Source of the DNA: Pseudomonas marginalis
GTDB taxonomy: Bacteria > Pseudomonadota > Gammaproteobacteria > Pseudomonadales > Pseudomonadaceae
Reading direction: 5' to 3'
Assembly: GCF_001645105.1 (NCBI RefSeq)
Contig: NZ_LKEG01000054.1
Span: forward strand, 8,055-72,054
DNA: 64,000 nucleotides
How positions within the stretch are numbered: position 1 is the stretch's first letter; each line of letters begins with the position of its first letter. The position numbers were made by a program, and so were the translations under genes. The notes below the pieces were generated by a model, which did no database searches, had not been told where the DNA came from, and saw only the letters and a program-made list of their open reading frames with translations. Below are positions 36,433-47,899 of this stretch, piece after piece.

Positions 36433-38043
36433 TCAGGATTTATCCTGATCCCGTGGCCAACTCAGGCTGAAGCAGGCCCCACCCAAATTATTGCTCTTGC
36501 CGATCAACGCCCGCCCGCCGTGCCAGTAAATGATTCGCCGCACAATCGACAACCCCAGGCCATGCCCACCCGAAGCACGGGTGCGGCTGTCATCCAGGCG
36601 CAGGAACGGCGTGAAAATGCGCTCCCAGGCACTTTCCGGCACGCCGGGGCCGTCGTCCTCCACGTCGATGCGGCAGCGCACCTGACCGACCTGATAACTG
36701 ATCAACACCTGCCCCTGGGCATGGCGCATGGCATTGCTCACCAGGTTCTGCAGCGCTCGATGCAGATAACGCGGCTCGGCATCCACCCAGGCGTCATCCC
36801 AATGTACCGAAGACAGGCAAATACCCCGGGTCACGTTGACCTGCGGGCGCAGTGGCGATAATTCGCCGATCACCTGATCGAGCAGCGCATTGAGGTCGAC
36901 CCGCTGGAAATTCAGCTCCGGCGAGCCTTGCTCCAGACGTGCATACGTCAGCATTTCGTCCACCAGGCCATCAAGGTCCTGGATATCGCTGTCCATGCCC
37001 TCCAGGTACTTGCGCCGCGCCTCGGGGGTGGTGGCATCGCCGACCATCTCCAGGCCGAAGCGCAAGCGCGCCACCGGCGTGCGCAGCTCATGGGACACCG
37101 CGCGCACCAGTTCGCGCTGGATCGCCAGCAACTGTTGCAAGTGCTCGGCCATGCCGTTGAACGCCGCGGCCAGGCGCCCCACCGAGTCAGCGCCGCGAGC
37201 CGGCACGCGGACTTCCAGGTTGCCCTTGGCGATGCGCGTGGCAGCGGCTTCCAGGCCGCGCAGCCGGCGTTCAAGCTGACGCACTAATAGATAGACGATC
37301 AGACCGATCAGCGTCAGGCCGATCAAGGCAATCAGCACCAGCCATTGCGCCGGGTAAGGACTCATCTGATACAACGGGCCGATTTCCAGCACCCACGGCG
37401 TGCCGACCATGCCGGCAAACACGCGGATCGAATCGCCGCCCTTGCCCAAGGCCATCACCGTGTCGCCTTCCGATACACGGCGGCGCTGGTCTTCATCCAT
37501 ATCAGTCTGGTCGAGGGTCATCAGGTGCATGTCAAAGCCAAAACCCTTGGCTTCTTTTATATCCGCCAGGCGTTGCGGTTGTTCCGCCACCGGGAAGCGC
37601 ACCAGTTCGTCGGCGAGCAGGTAGATGGTCGCGCGGGCCAGTTGCTCGCTGATCTGCTGCACCTCTCCCTCCAGCACCAGTTGATCCTGATCACTGACCC
37701 ATCGCAGCACCCGCGCGGCATGCGGCCCGGTCTGCTCCACCAGCACCTGCCCACGTTGCAGGCGGTTGCGCTGGCTCGAGTCCAGCTGCGTATCCGCGAG
37801 GGCGCGCAATTGCAGCGGGATACCCAGCAAACGCTCCCACACCGCCAGGGCGCGTTGGCGCTCGATGGGGCTCATGGGCTGCAGGTTATCGCCCATCAAC
37901 GCGAAGGTACCGTGGGCCAGGCGCTCGCGGTATTGGCCGCTGCGCACCTCGTTGAGGAGGTGCAGGGCCAGCACGCCGAGCAGCGCCACCAGGATCAGCG
38001 CCGCGCACATACCGCCGTAGATGCGCAGGAAGATCGAGTTCAC
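36433..38043 (-). CDS. RstB-like sensor histidine kinase
   Basis: A 536-residue membrane histidine kinase. It has an N-terminal helix (IFLRIYGGMCAALILVALLGVLAL), a periplasmic domain to about residue 195, a second helix (WLVLIALIGLTLIGLIVYLLV) and a HAMP domain with LRGLEAAATRIAKGNLEVRVPA. The H-box is RAVSHELRTPVARLRFGLE; N- and G-boxes are LVSNAMRHA, EDDGPGVP and HGLGLSIV. I use GTG 38043, which overlaps the regulator's stop (GTGA); the frame is open upstream but antisense to the regulator. Position next to nrdA matches the RstAB-like pair at P. aeruginosa PA1157-58 (from memory). Confidence 0.86.
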   Translation of the reverse strand: MNSIFLRIYGGMCAALILVALLGVLALHLLNEVRSGQYRERLAHGTFALMGDNLQPMSPIERQRALAVWERLLGIPLQLRALADTQLDSSQRNRLQRGQVLVEQTGPHAARVLRWVSDQDQLVLEGEVQQISEQLARATIYLLADELVRFPVAEQPQRLADIKEAKGFGFDMHLMTLDQTDMDEDQRRRVSEGDTVMALGKGGDSIRVFAGMVGTPWVLEIGPLYQMSPYPAQWLVLIALIGLTLIGLIVYLLVRQLERRLRGLEAAATRIAKGNLEVRVPARGADSVGRLAAAFNGMAEHLQQLLAIQRELVRAVSHELRTPVARLRFGLEMVGDATTPEARRKYLEGMDSDIQDLDGLVDEMLTYARLEQGSPELNFQRVDLNALLDQVIGELSPLRPQVNVTRGICLSSVHWDDAWVDAEPRYLHRALQNLVSNAMRHAQGQVLISYQVGQVRCRIDVEDDGPGVPESAWERIFTPFLRLDDSRTRASGGHGLGLSIVRRIIYWHGGRALIGKSNNLGGACFSLSWPRDQDKS

Positions 38044-38765
38044 AGCGGCATGTCGGCGGCGGCTTCGGGGACGAACAGGTAGCCTTTGCTGCGGATGGTC
38101 TTGATCAGGCGCGGGTGGATCGGGTCGTCGCCGATTTTCGGGCGAATACGCGAGATGCGCACATCGATGGAACGGTCCTGGCCGTCGTAGCCGATGCCGC
38201 GCAGGGCGATGAAGATTTCTTCGCGGGACAGGATGCGCCCGGCATTCGCCACCAACAGCCACAGCAAGTCGAATTCGGCGCTGGTCAGCTCGATGCCGGC
38301 ATTATTCAGCCAGGCCTCGCGCAGCGCGTTGTCCACCACCAACGGGCCGAACTGCAGGCGGCGCTGGCTTCCCACGGCAGTCGGTTCCGCCGGTTCGCTG
38401 CGCCGCAGCAAGGCCTGGATCCGCGCCAGCAACAGGCGCGGGCGTACGGGTTTGCACACGTAGTCGTCGGCGCCCATGTCCAGGCCCAGCACCTGGTCCA
38501 TGTCGTCGGTGCGCGCGGTCAGCATCAGGATCACGCCGTCATAACGCTCGCGCACTGTGCGGCAGATGCTCAGGCCGTCTTCGCCGGGCAGCATCAGGTC
38601 GAGGATCACCAAGTCCGGCTGTTCGGCGATGATCCGCGCTGCCGCCAAGGCCCCATCGCCCTCCACCGACACCTGCAGGCCGTTGCTCTCCAGGTACTCG
38701 CGGGTCAATTCGGCGAGCCGCTCGTCATCCTCGACGATCAATACCTGCCAGGCTTCTTGCTCCAC
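38040..38765 (-). CDS. RstA-like OmpR-family response regulator
   Basis: A 241-residue regulator with receiver domain (acidic pair in VEDDERL, Asp in ILDLMLPGEDG near 58, Lys in VCKPVRP near 108) and a C-terminal winged helix (ELTSAEFDLLWLLVANAGRILSREEIF, DVRISRIRPKIGDD, IKTIRSKGYLF). It is the first gene of the pair with the sensor and is transcribed away from nrdA. Signals and targets are not readable. The bases between it and the nrdA promoter (38766-39080) contain no gene I can support. Confidence 0.88.
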   Translation of the reverse strand: MEQEAWQVLIVEDDERLAELTREYLESNGLQVSVEGDGALAAARIIAEQPDLVILDLMLPGEDGLSICRTVRERYDGVILMLTARTDDMDQVLGLDMGADDYVCKPVRPRLLLARIQALLRRSEPAEPTAVGSQRRLQFGPLVVDNALREAWLNNAGIELTSAEFDLLWLLVANAGRILSREEIFIALRGIGYDGQDRSIDVRISRIRPKIGDDPIHPRLIKTIRSKGYLFVPEAAADMPL

Positions 38766-39080
38766 GGGTGATCCTCATTGTTATAAAGAAGGTCGTCCTG
38801 ACCATGCGATATATTGTCGGAGGGGCTTGCGCTCACATTTTGATCTGCGCCAGCCACACCTTATTTGTAATGTTGGGAAGGCATAACAAAGACCGATTGT
38901 AGCCATGCCGCAACCCTGGAACACAAGCTCGGAAATGCATTCGGTGATCGCATTTTTTTGTGATAGGGTTCGCGCCCTCAAAAATCCAATCAGCTGTTTT
39001 TACCTTGGAATATTCGGTGACAAACGGCCGAATCCAGCAGCAATGCGGCCTACACGGGTGTTCCACGTTTCATACACATT

Positions 39081-39139
39081 TTACCCACAGCGTTATCCAC
39101 AGGTAGTGCGTTGCTAAGCCCCCCAAAACGCATTATCTT
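39081..39139 (+). promoter_or_regulatory. nrdA promoter with adjacent DnaA boxes
   Basis: A perfect DnaA box TTATCCACA (39093-39101) is preceded by TTACCCACA (39081-39089, one mismatch). Ten bases further a -35/-10 pair follows: TTGCTA, 17-base spacer, TATCTT (39111-39139). DnaA control of nrdAB is known in E. coli; the arrangement predicts cell-cycle-linked control here. Confidence 0.62.
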
Positions 39140-39145
39140 GTAGCT

Positions 39146-39545
39146 CGGCGCAAAAAAAACCCTACATGTAGGGTTTTGAGCGAAAAAACCAAACACAGAT
39201 CAGACAAGAAACTCAAGCCCTTTCTTGCTCTCGTTTGGTTGAACCAAAGCATTTTTTGAAAGCCCAAACCGCTCACGCGGATGGCAGCCGTTTTCACGCT
39301 CCAACAGCGCAAAACGGTACGGGTGTTGCAGTGCTTGAACCTGGCAACTGTCACCCACCAGGAATACGGCCAAGGGCTTTTGAGCCCCGAACCGAAGACT
39401 TCGGCATGGAAGCGGCGCGAACAGCTCCCTTCCTCCTGTCCCGAAGTTGTTATGCCAGGCCCAGGCCTGCTGTAAATGCTTCAGGACGGAACGGTGGGCA
39501 CCGTGATGGTGCCCAAATAAATATAGAACGTGGAGACAACCCCCC
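39146..39545 (+). promoter_or_regulatory. Long structured nrdA leader
   Basis: About 400 bases between the predicted start and the nrdA ATG without a credible gene. It opens with a 22-bp palindrome (39156-39177, AAAACCCTA stem, CATG loop) and ends with a GGGCACC / GGTGCCC hairpin (39494-39512) some 20 bases before the ribosome-binding site (GTGGAG). An internal CCGAAG/CTTCGG hairpin lies near 39385-39400. On the minus strand the first hairpin is followed by eight U, so it could also terminate a leftward transcript. Confidence 0.5.
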
Positions 39546-42440
<2,895 letters not shown>

Positions 42441-42475
42441 GCTGAGTCGGTCTTGGGCTTGAACGCCCGGGATTG

Positions 42476-42530
42476 AAAAAACCCCTGATAAACCCTGGAT
42501 GTATTGGGTTTACCGGGGGTTTTTCTTTTC
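42476..42530. terminator. Bidirectional terminator after nrdA
   Basis: AAAAACCCC...TAAACCC and GGGTTTA...GGGGTTTTT form a long, slightly bulged stem with T-runs on both strands. It ends nrdA rightward and the Cys/His protein gene leftward. Confidence 0.85.
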
Positions 42531-42532
42531 CA

Positions 42533-43612
42533 CTATATGAAAGCGTAAGCATTGCCCTGCTGAGGCCTGCCGCCTTTCTGGCCCCACAATTCAATGCGAC
42601 CACCAATCACCGCCATTGAATGCCCGCCATAATCCACGACCCCTAGCTTACCGCTTGCGAGTTCAGAGCTGGATGACTGTCTGTAAAGCCCCTTCAAACC
42701 AAGCCGATCCAGCGCCTCCCAGCCCATTTCGCCATTGTTCAGGCTTTGCATCGCGTGGGCAAAACTACGCTTTGCATCATTAGGGTTGTCATCAACGCCA
42801 TTACCCTCCATCTGTGCGCGCTTGGCACTCGCCGCATACATGAAGTTAGCGTCAGTCATCATGGCCGGATCATCACCTTGAAATTGCGCATAACTCGCTG
42901 CTTGCTTCAATTCAGCTTTTGACAAATGCAGATCAAACCCATCCCGCATCTTCACGTCATAACCATCGCCTGCCTGCTTTACGTCCTGAAAGACATCGGT
43001 AGGTTTCTGGCCAAACTTCATCATTGCCGACTTTATGGCTGAAACAGTGACACAGTTACCGTCCGGCCCCTGCTTGAAACCACTCCAGATATTGCCAGCT
43101 TCTCTGCCCATGCCGGGTTTTTTACCTGGGTTGCTAGGGTCAGGCTTGTAATCAAAGTGGCGCGCGCCCTCGGTAAAGGGCTTGTTGGTCATCGGCTCAC
43201 TGCCGCCGAAATCGTTCGGATTAACCCTGACGCCGCCACCGCCACCACCACCGCCACCGGGTGATGGCGGAGACGGGGGCGGAGTAACGCCCTCATCCTC
43301 CTCAGGGAACAACTCTTTCAGCAATCGTTTGAGAAACTCAAGAAACTGCTGATCAGCGTCGTCGATCAGCTTCTTAAGGATCTCCTTGAATTTTTCATCA
43401 CCCAGTTGCTCGCGCAGCTTGTTCAATTTATCCCGCGAGTCTTGAACCGTCTGCGTCTTGCCTGTTTGCTGCGCCTCAAACATTTCGTTGAGCAGCTTTT
43501 TGACCGCAGTTACCTCAGCAGTGGGCGTGACCGGTGTGGCATCCCCTCGCACGACACCCGGTAAAGGAACTGCCCGCCCAGCACCTGGCCCAAAAACGCC
43601 TGAACTCCACAT
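42533..43612 (-). CDS. Lone protein of unknown function with putative papain-like Cys/His domain
   Basis: A 359-residue protein I do not recognise as a named family. Layout: a low-complexity start, helical charged stretch (EVTAVKKLLNEMFEAQQTGK...FLKRLLKELFPEEDEG, residues 32-108), a PPPSPPSP plus nine-glycine linker, and a C-terminal domain. That domain has Cys-187 at the head of a hydrophobic helix (DGNCVTVSAIKSAMMKFG) and His-331 in DYGGHSMAVIGG, the order and context of papain-like or C39-like peptidases. ATG 43612 has AAGGGGAA upstream. No signal peptide. G+C looks near 50% in sampled stretches, below its neighbours. It stands alone between nrdA and flgE; a secreted effector or toxin is possible but unproven. 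Confidence 0.62.
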   Translation of the reverse strand: MWSSGVFGPGAGRAVPLPGVVRGDATPVTPTAEVTAVKKLLNEMFEAQQTGKTQTVQDSRDKLNKLREQLGDEKFKEILKKLIDDADQQFLEFLKRLLKELFPEEDEGVTPPPSPPSPGGGGGGGGGVRVNPNDFGGSEPMTNKPFTEGARHFDYKPDPSNPGKKPGMGREAGNIWSGFKQGPDGNCVTVSAIKSAMMKFGQKPTDVFQDVKQAGDGYDVKMRDGFDLHLSKAELKQAASYAQFQGDDPAMMTDANFMYAASAKRAQMEGNGVDDNPNDAKRSFAHAMQSLNNGEMGWEALDRLGLKGLYRQSSSSELASGKLGVVDYGGHSMAVIGGRIELWGQKGGRPQQGNAYAFI

Positions 43613-43739
43613 ATTCCGTTCCCCTTGATTGGTGAACCTCCTGGGCTCTGATCCGATCAGTGGCAAGACGGGTAATAGGCGTTCCTTACCGGGCAATTCA
43701 GCGCGTAACCCTAGGTGTCGCGGGCTATATTCCTACACG

Positions 43740-43768
43740 CAAAAAAAAGCCCCTCTTACGAGGGGCTT
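43740..43768 (-). terminator. flgE terminator
   Basis: AAGCCCCT and its complement around a six-base loop, with a run of eight A on the left (U8 on the minus strand). It closes the flgBCDE transcript. The stretch 43613-43739 before it is the upstream region of the Cys/His gene. Confidence 0.88.
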
Positions 43769-43787
43769 CTTGTAGAGCACTGATGCA

Positions 43788-45092
43788 TCAGGTCATCTGA
43801 ATGATGGTCTGCATGATGGTGCTCTGGGTGGAGATGGTCTTGGCGTTCGCCTGGTAGTTGCTCTGGGCCTTGATCAGGTCCACCAGCTCGTTGGTCAGGT
43901 TGACGTTGGAGTTTTCCAGGGAGTTGGCCACGATCGAACCCAGGGTACCGGCTTGCGGGGTGTCATAACCTGGCTGGCCCGAGGCGAAGGTCTCTCTCCA
44001 GGTGGTGCCGCCCGAAGGCTGCAAGCCTTGTTCGTTGTTGAAGCTGGCCAGGGAGATCTGGCCGATGGCCTTGCTCTGCTGGTTGCTGAACGTGGCGAAC
44101 AATACGCCGCTGCCGTCGATTTTCAGGCCGGTGATCTGCCCGGTCGCGTAACCATCGGTGGTCGGCGGGTTGCGGTAGCTGGCCGAGTTGTACTGGGTGA
44201 CGTTACCCAGGTTGACGGCAATATTCGGCGCTGTCGCGTTGTTTGGCGCCCAATTACCGTTGGTCACCGTACCCGGCACCCAACCCGTGAGCGTCAAGGT
44301 TGTGCCGACCACGCCTGTACCGGTGACACCCAGAAGCTTACCGGCACCGTCAAAGGTATAGGTCGCTGGCACGGGGGCGGTGGCGCCGGTGGTTGTAGGC
44401 TTAGTGCCATCCAGGTTACGGCCGTCGATCAACGTGTAGGCCTTCCACTCGTTGGGGTTCGACTTCACCATGTACTGCACCATTTCGTGGGAGTTACCCT
44501 GGGCGTCATACAAAGTGGTGCTGTTCTGGGTGGTGAAGGTGCTCGTGTCAGTAGGATCAAACAGCTTGGTAGTCTGGTCGATCACCGGCGACGACGAGTT
44601 CAGGTTACTGGTGGAATCCACCTTGGTGGACGCCTTGGGTGGCAGGTACGACAGGTTCAGTTGCAGGTCGGTCAAGCCGCCCTTGACGATGTTGCCGTCC
44701 GCGTCCGCGGCGTAGCCTTGCAAGCGCGAAGTGCCGGTATTGTTGGTGATATAGCCGTCTTTGTCGGCACGGAAGGCACCGCTGCGGGTGTACTCCAGCG
44801 AGCCGTCGCTGCCCTTCTGAACGAAGAAGCCACCGCCCTGGATCGCCATGTCCAGCACGCCGCCGCTGTTGTTGACGTCACCCTGGGTGAACTGCTGGGA
44901 CACGGCCGCTAGGTTTACACCGTTGCCGATGCTGTTCTGGCCGGTGCCCAGTTTGGACGCGGCGTAGATGTCCGAGAATTCCGCGCGGGACGACTTGAAG
45001 CCAGTGGTCGCGACGTTGGCGATGTTGTTGCCGGTCACGTCCAGTTGTTTGTTGGCCGCATAGAGGCCGCTAAGGCCGATATTAAAAGACAT
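43788..45092 (-). CDS. flgE: Flagellar hook protein FlgE
   Basis: A 434-residue hook subunit. The N-terminal rod/hook signature SGLYAANKQLDVTGNNIANVATTGFKSSRAEF and the C-terminal ENSNVNLTNELVDLIKAQSNYQANAKTISTQSTIMQTI helix, needed for export and assembly, are intact. The middle is Thr/Asn/Gly-rich and variable. It is the last gene of flgBCDE; flgF does not follow, so the rest of the rod/ring genes lie elsewhere. Confidence 0.94.
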   Translation of the reverse strand: MSFNIGLSGLYAANKQLDVTGNNIANVATTGFKSSRAEFSDIYAASKLGTGQNSIGNGVNLAAVSQQFTQGDVNNSGGVLDMAIQGGGFFVQKGSDGSLEYTRSGAFRADKDGYITNNTGTSRLQGYAADADGNIVKGGLTDLQLNLSYLPPKASTKVDSTSNLNSSSPVIDQTTKLFDPTDTSTFTTQNSTTLYDAQGNSHEMVQYMVKSNPNEWKAYTLIDGRNLDGTKPTTTGATAPVPATYTFDGAGKLLGVTGTGVVGTTLTLTGWVPGTVTNGNWAPNNATAPNIAVNLGNVTQYNSASYRNPPTTDGYATGQITGLKIDGSGVLFATFSNQQSKAIGQISLASFNNEQGLQPSGGTTWRETFASGQPGYDTPQAGTLGSIVANSLENSNVNLTNELVDLIKAQSNYQANAKTISTQSTIMQTIIQMT

Positions 45093-45123
45093 GTTTCTCT
45101 CCCTCTGCCGTATTTAGCCGGCT

Positions 45124-45849
45124 CTATGTACCGATAGTCTGAATTTGCGACAGCTTGACGCTGCCCATGCCACCTGCAAGGTTCAGCAGCATCTCGCCGC
45201 CGGTCTTGCTCAAGGTCACGCTCGTTACCGTCGCAGGCAACGAAGTGGCCAGGGCGACAGCCTCGCCCTTGTCGTTCTTGGTAGTGGCATTGAAGGTGTA
45301 GGTGCCGGCAGGGGCGACCTCGCCATTTTCGTTCTTGCCATCCCAGATGAAGCTTTGGGTACCGGCGCTCTGGGCCCCCATGTCGAGGGTGCGCACCACA
45401 GTGCCATCTTTGTCGGTGATCTTGACGGAGACGTTGCCCACCGCCGAGGTCACCGCCACGGAACCGTTCATGCTCTTGCTGGTGTCGACCATGGCCTTGT
45501 CGGTCTGGATGATGATCGACCGCCCTACCAGCGACGACGCCTGCAGCGCTTGCGAGGAGCTGAAGTTGCTGGAGATGTTATTCACCGAATCGTTCAGGGT
45601 GTTGATGCCTTCCAGGCTACTGAACTGTGCAAGCTGGGCCACGAACGCGCCGTTGTCCTGGGGCGACAGCGGGTTCTGGTTTTTCAGCTGGGTCACGAGC
45701 AGTTGCAGGAACGCGTCCTTGCCCAGCGACTGGTTGCCCGTCGCCGACTTGGCGGCGTCGCCGACGCTGCTGTTGTCCGTTGCAGTCTTGACCTTGGAAT
45801 TGAAAAGGTCCTGGACTGCCGTGTTGTTACTCGTATCAACGATGGCCAT
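45124..45849 (-). CDS. flgD: Flagellar hook capping/assembly protein FlgD
   Basis: A 241-residue hook-cap protein. LGKDAFLQLLVTQLKNQNPLSPQDNGAFVAQLAQFSSLEGI (about residues 43-83) is the FlgD signature, and the later IKDKDGT...FIWDGKNENGEVAPAGTYTF region is the FlgD Ig-like/tudor part. It lies between flgC and flgE in conserved order. Confidence 0.94.
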   Translation of the reverse strand: MAIVDTSNNTAVQDLFNSKVKTATDNSSVGDAAKSATGNQSLGKDAFLQLLVTQLKNQNPLSPQDNGAFVAQLAQFSSLEGINTLNDSVNNISSNFSSSQALQASSLVGRSIIIQTDKAMVDTSKSMNGSVAVTSAVGNVSVKITDKDGTVVRTLDMGAQSAGTQSFIWDGKNENGEVAPAGTYTFNATTKNDKGEAVALATSLPATVTSVTLSKTGGEMLLNLAGGMGSVKLSQIQTIGT

Positions 45850-45865
45850 TATTTGGCGCCCCTTA

Positions 45866-46309
45866 TCACTGACCCAGGGTCAGGACCTTTTGCATCATGG
45901 TTTTGGCGGTGTTCATCATTTCCGCATTGGTCTGGAACGAGCGGCTGGCGGAAATCATGTCCGCCATTTCCTCGACCACGTTGACGTTCGGGTAGTACAC
46001 GTAGCCTTTTTCGTTGGCCGCCGGGTGGTTAGGCTCGTAGCGGGCCTCCAGATTGCTCTGGTCTTCAACCACACCGAGTACCTGCACGCCGGAGCCTGCG
46101 GCACCTTGGTCCTGGAACAGCGAGTCGCTGCCGCCACTCTGGCCACCCTGGAACATGGTGGCGAACACCGGGTGACGGGCGCGGTAGGTCTGGTCAATGC
46201 TCGAAGACACGGTCTCGGCGTTGGCGATGTTACTGGCGACGGTGTTCAAGCGCGTGGTCTGCGCGCTCATGCCACTGCCGGCAATATTGAAAACACTGGA
46301 CAGGGACAT
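45866..46309 (-). CDS. flgC: Flagellar basal-body rod protein FlgC
   Basis: A 147-residue proximal rod protein: SLSSVFNIAGSGMSAQTTRLNTVASNIANAET at the N-terminus and NVVEEMADMISASRSFQTNAEMMNTAKTMMQKVLTLGQ at the C-terminus are the paired rod helices. It directly follows flgB (3 bases). Confidence 0.95.
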   Translation of the reverse strand: MSLSSVFNIAGSGMSAQTTRLNTVASNIANAETVSSSIDQTYRARHPVFATMFQGGQSGGSDSLFQDQGAAGSGVQVLGVVEDQSNLEARYEPNHPAANEKGYVYYPNVNVVEEMADMISASRSFQTNAEMMNTAKTMMQKVLTLGQ

Positions 46310-46312
46310 GGC

Positions 46313-46720
46313 TTACTCTCCGCGCAGGGCTGACATCAGCCCTTTGAATTTGCTGTTAAGCAGGGTGAAGCTGGCTTGGAAGTTCACCGAATTCTCGGCG
46401 TAGGCCGATTGCTCCAGCTGCGCGTCGACGGTGTTCTGGTCGATCGACGGCTGCATCGGCGTGCGATACAGCAACGACTCGTCACCACTGCTCAGGCCTT
46501 GCGCTTCAATATGACGGCTGTTGGTCATGTTCAAGGCGAAGGTGCCGTTCTTGGTCTTGTCCTGCTGGGCGGCGAGCACGGCAGAGAAGTCCAGGTCCCG
46601 AGCCTTGTAGTTCGGGGTATCGGCGTTGGCAATGTTGTTGGCCAGGACTTCAGCACGCTGGGCGCGGAAGCCCAGGGCTTGTTCGTGGATACCGAGCGCT
46701 TTATCGAAGCTGATGCTCAT
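46313..46720 (-). CDS. flgB: Flagellar basal-body rod protein FlgB
   Basis: A 135-residue rod protein: FDKALGIHEQALGFRAQRAEVLANNIANADTPNYKARDLDF is the rod signature. ATG 46720 with AAAGG upstream gives family length; the open frame beyond it crosses the promoter. First gene of the flgBCDE operon, under an RpoN promoter. Confidence 0.94.
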   Translation of the reverse strand: MSISFDKALGIHEQALGFRAQRAEVLANNIANADTPNYKARDLDFSAVLAAQQDKTKNGTFALNMTNSRHIEAQGLSSGDESLLYRTPMQPSIDQNTVDAQLEQSAYAENSVNFQASFTLLNSKFKGLMSALRGE

Positions 46721-46764
46721 GGCGGAAACCTTTAGGCTGACCTGCTTTTCGTTAACAGGGTTAT

Positions 46765-46780
46765 AGCAAGGTGCATGCCA
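46765..46780 (-). promoter_or_regulatory. RpoN promoter of flgBCDE
   Basis: On the minus strand TGGCAT-N5-TTGCT, matching the sigma-54 -24/-12 consensus with one change, 34 bases before the predicted leader end. In Pseudomonas the flgBCDE genes are RpoN/FleQ-class, which agrees. Confidence 0.78.
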
Positions 46781-46918
46781 ATCTGGTGGAGGCCCGTATA
46801 TCAGGGGCTTGCGAGGCGGTTGCCGGCGACGATGCCAGAAAAGCGGCAAGCGATTTCCGCGTGGCGCCAGTAAAGCGGCAATGGAGAGTTGCCGCTCTCT
46901 TGAAATTTGCCGCAAAAA

Positions 46919-47011
46919 AAATGTGGGAGGGGGCTTGCTCCCGATGACGGTGTATCAGTGATAGCTATATCAACTGAACCACCGCCATCGGGGCAAACCC
47001 CCTCCCACATT
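46919..47011. repeat. REPIN between cheR and flgB
   Basis: Two inverted REP units (ATGTGGGAGGGGGCTTGC and GCAAACCCCCTCCCACAT) with about 35 bases between. It lies inside the flagellar/chemotaxis series on the same strand, between cheR and the flgB promoter, and may serve as cheR terminator. Confidence 0.85.
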
Positions 47012-47028
47012 GATCAAGTGAGACCGTC

Positions 47029-47856
47029 TTACTTGGCCTGGTAGATGATCCCAGGGCTGCACTGCACCATCTGGTAATGGTCCGGCAGGCCATTCAACGC
47101 TTCGGAAGCCCCGAGGAACAGATAGCCGCCGCGCTTGAGCGTGCCGTGAATGCGCAGCAGGATGTCTTTCTTCACTTCGGCCGAGAAGTAGATCAGCACG
47201 TTGCGGCAAAACACCATGTCGAACTTGCCCAGGCTCGCGTAGCTGTCGAGCAGGTTGAACGAGCGAAACTCCACGCGGCTCTTGATCGGCGCCTTGACCG
47301 CCCAACGCCCGGCCCCTTTGGAGTCAAAGTAACGTTGCAGGCGTTCCTGGGACAAACCACGGCCCAGGGCCAGGCTGTCGTACTCGCCGGTCTTACAGTT
47401 GGTGAGCATGGTGCCGGACAGGTCGGTGGCCACAATTTGCGCGCCCGCCTTTAACTGGCCCATGTTGGTTCGCTCGAACTCATCGATGGACATCGAAATC
47501 GAGTACGGTTCCTGCCCGGAGGAACAGGCAGCAGACCAGATGCGCAGACGCTGGCCCGGGCTGGCCTTGATAGCTTCCGGCAGCACTTTGCTCTTGAGCA
47601 CTTCAAACGGATAGGTATCGCGAAACCAAAGGGTCTCGTTGGTGGTCATGGCATCGACCACCATCTCCTTGAGCCCACTGCGCGGCTGCCCCTGGATGCG
47701 CTGCACCAGCTCACCCAAAGACTTGATGCCCTGCTGCTCCATCATTTTGTTGAGACGGCTGGATACCAAGTACTGCTTGTTTTCACCGAGCAATATGCCA
47801 CAGGCTTTTTCCAGGAAGACCCGGAACTGTTCAAAATCCAAATTACCCGTAGACAC
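47029..47856 (-). CDS. cheR: Chemotaxis protein methyltransferase CheR
   Basis: A 275-residue CheR that methylates glutamates of chemoreceptors with SAM. The helical N-domain (FEQFRVFLEKACGILLGENKQYLVSSRLNKMM) is followed by the methyltransferase domain with NETLWFRD, IWSAACSSGQEPYSISM (SAM loop) and FDMVFCRNVLIYF. The start is a GTG with AGAGG upstream. It is 43 bases behind cheV, in the cheV-cheR order seen near flg genes in pseudomonads. Confidence 0.93.
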   Translation of the reverse strand: MSTGNLDFEQFRVFLEKACGILLGENKQYLVSSRLNKMMEQQGIKSLGELVQRIQGQPRSGLKEMVVDAMTTNETLWFRDTYPFEVLKSKVLPEAIKASPGQRLRIWSAACSSGQEPYSISMSIDEFERTNMGQLKAGAQIVATDLSGTMLTNCKTGEYDSLALGRGLSQERLQRYFDSKGAGRWAVKAPIKSRVEFRSFNLLDSYASLGKFDMVFCRNVLIYFSAEVKKDILLRIHGTLKRGGYLFLGASEALNGLPDHYQMVQCSPGIIYQAK

Positions 47857-47899
47857 TGATACCGCCTCTTAAATCGTAAGACCGCCAGGGAAAAGGCCC

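Noticed and set aside
38800-38825. NrdR box near GATATATTGTC
   Set aside because: Only partial match, single copy, and about 330 bases from the likely promoter; NrdR boxes come in pairs.
39179-39540. Cobalamin riboswitch in the nrdA leader
   Set aside because: Some class I RNR genes carry one, but I find no B12-box-like core; the hairpins seen do not assemble into that fold.
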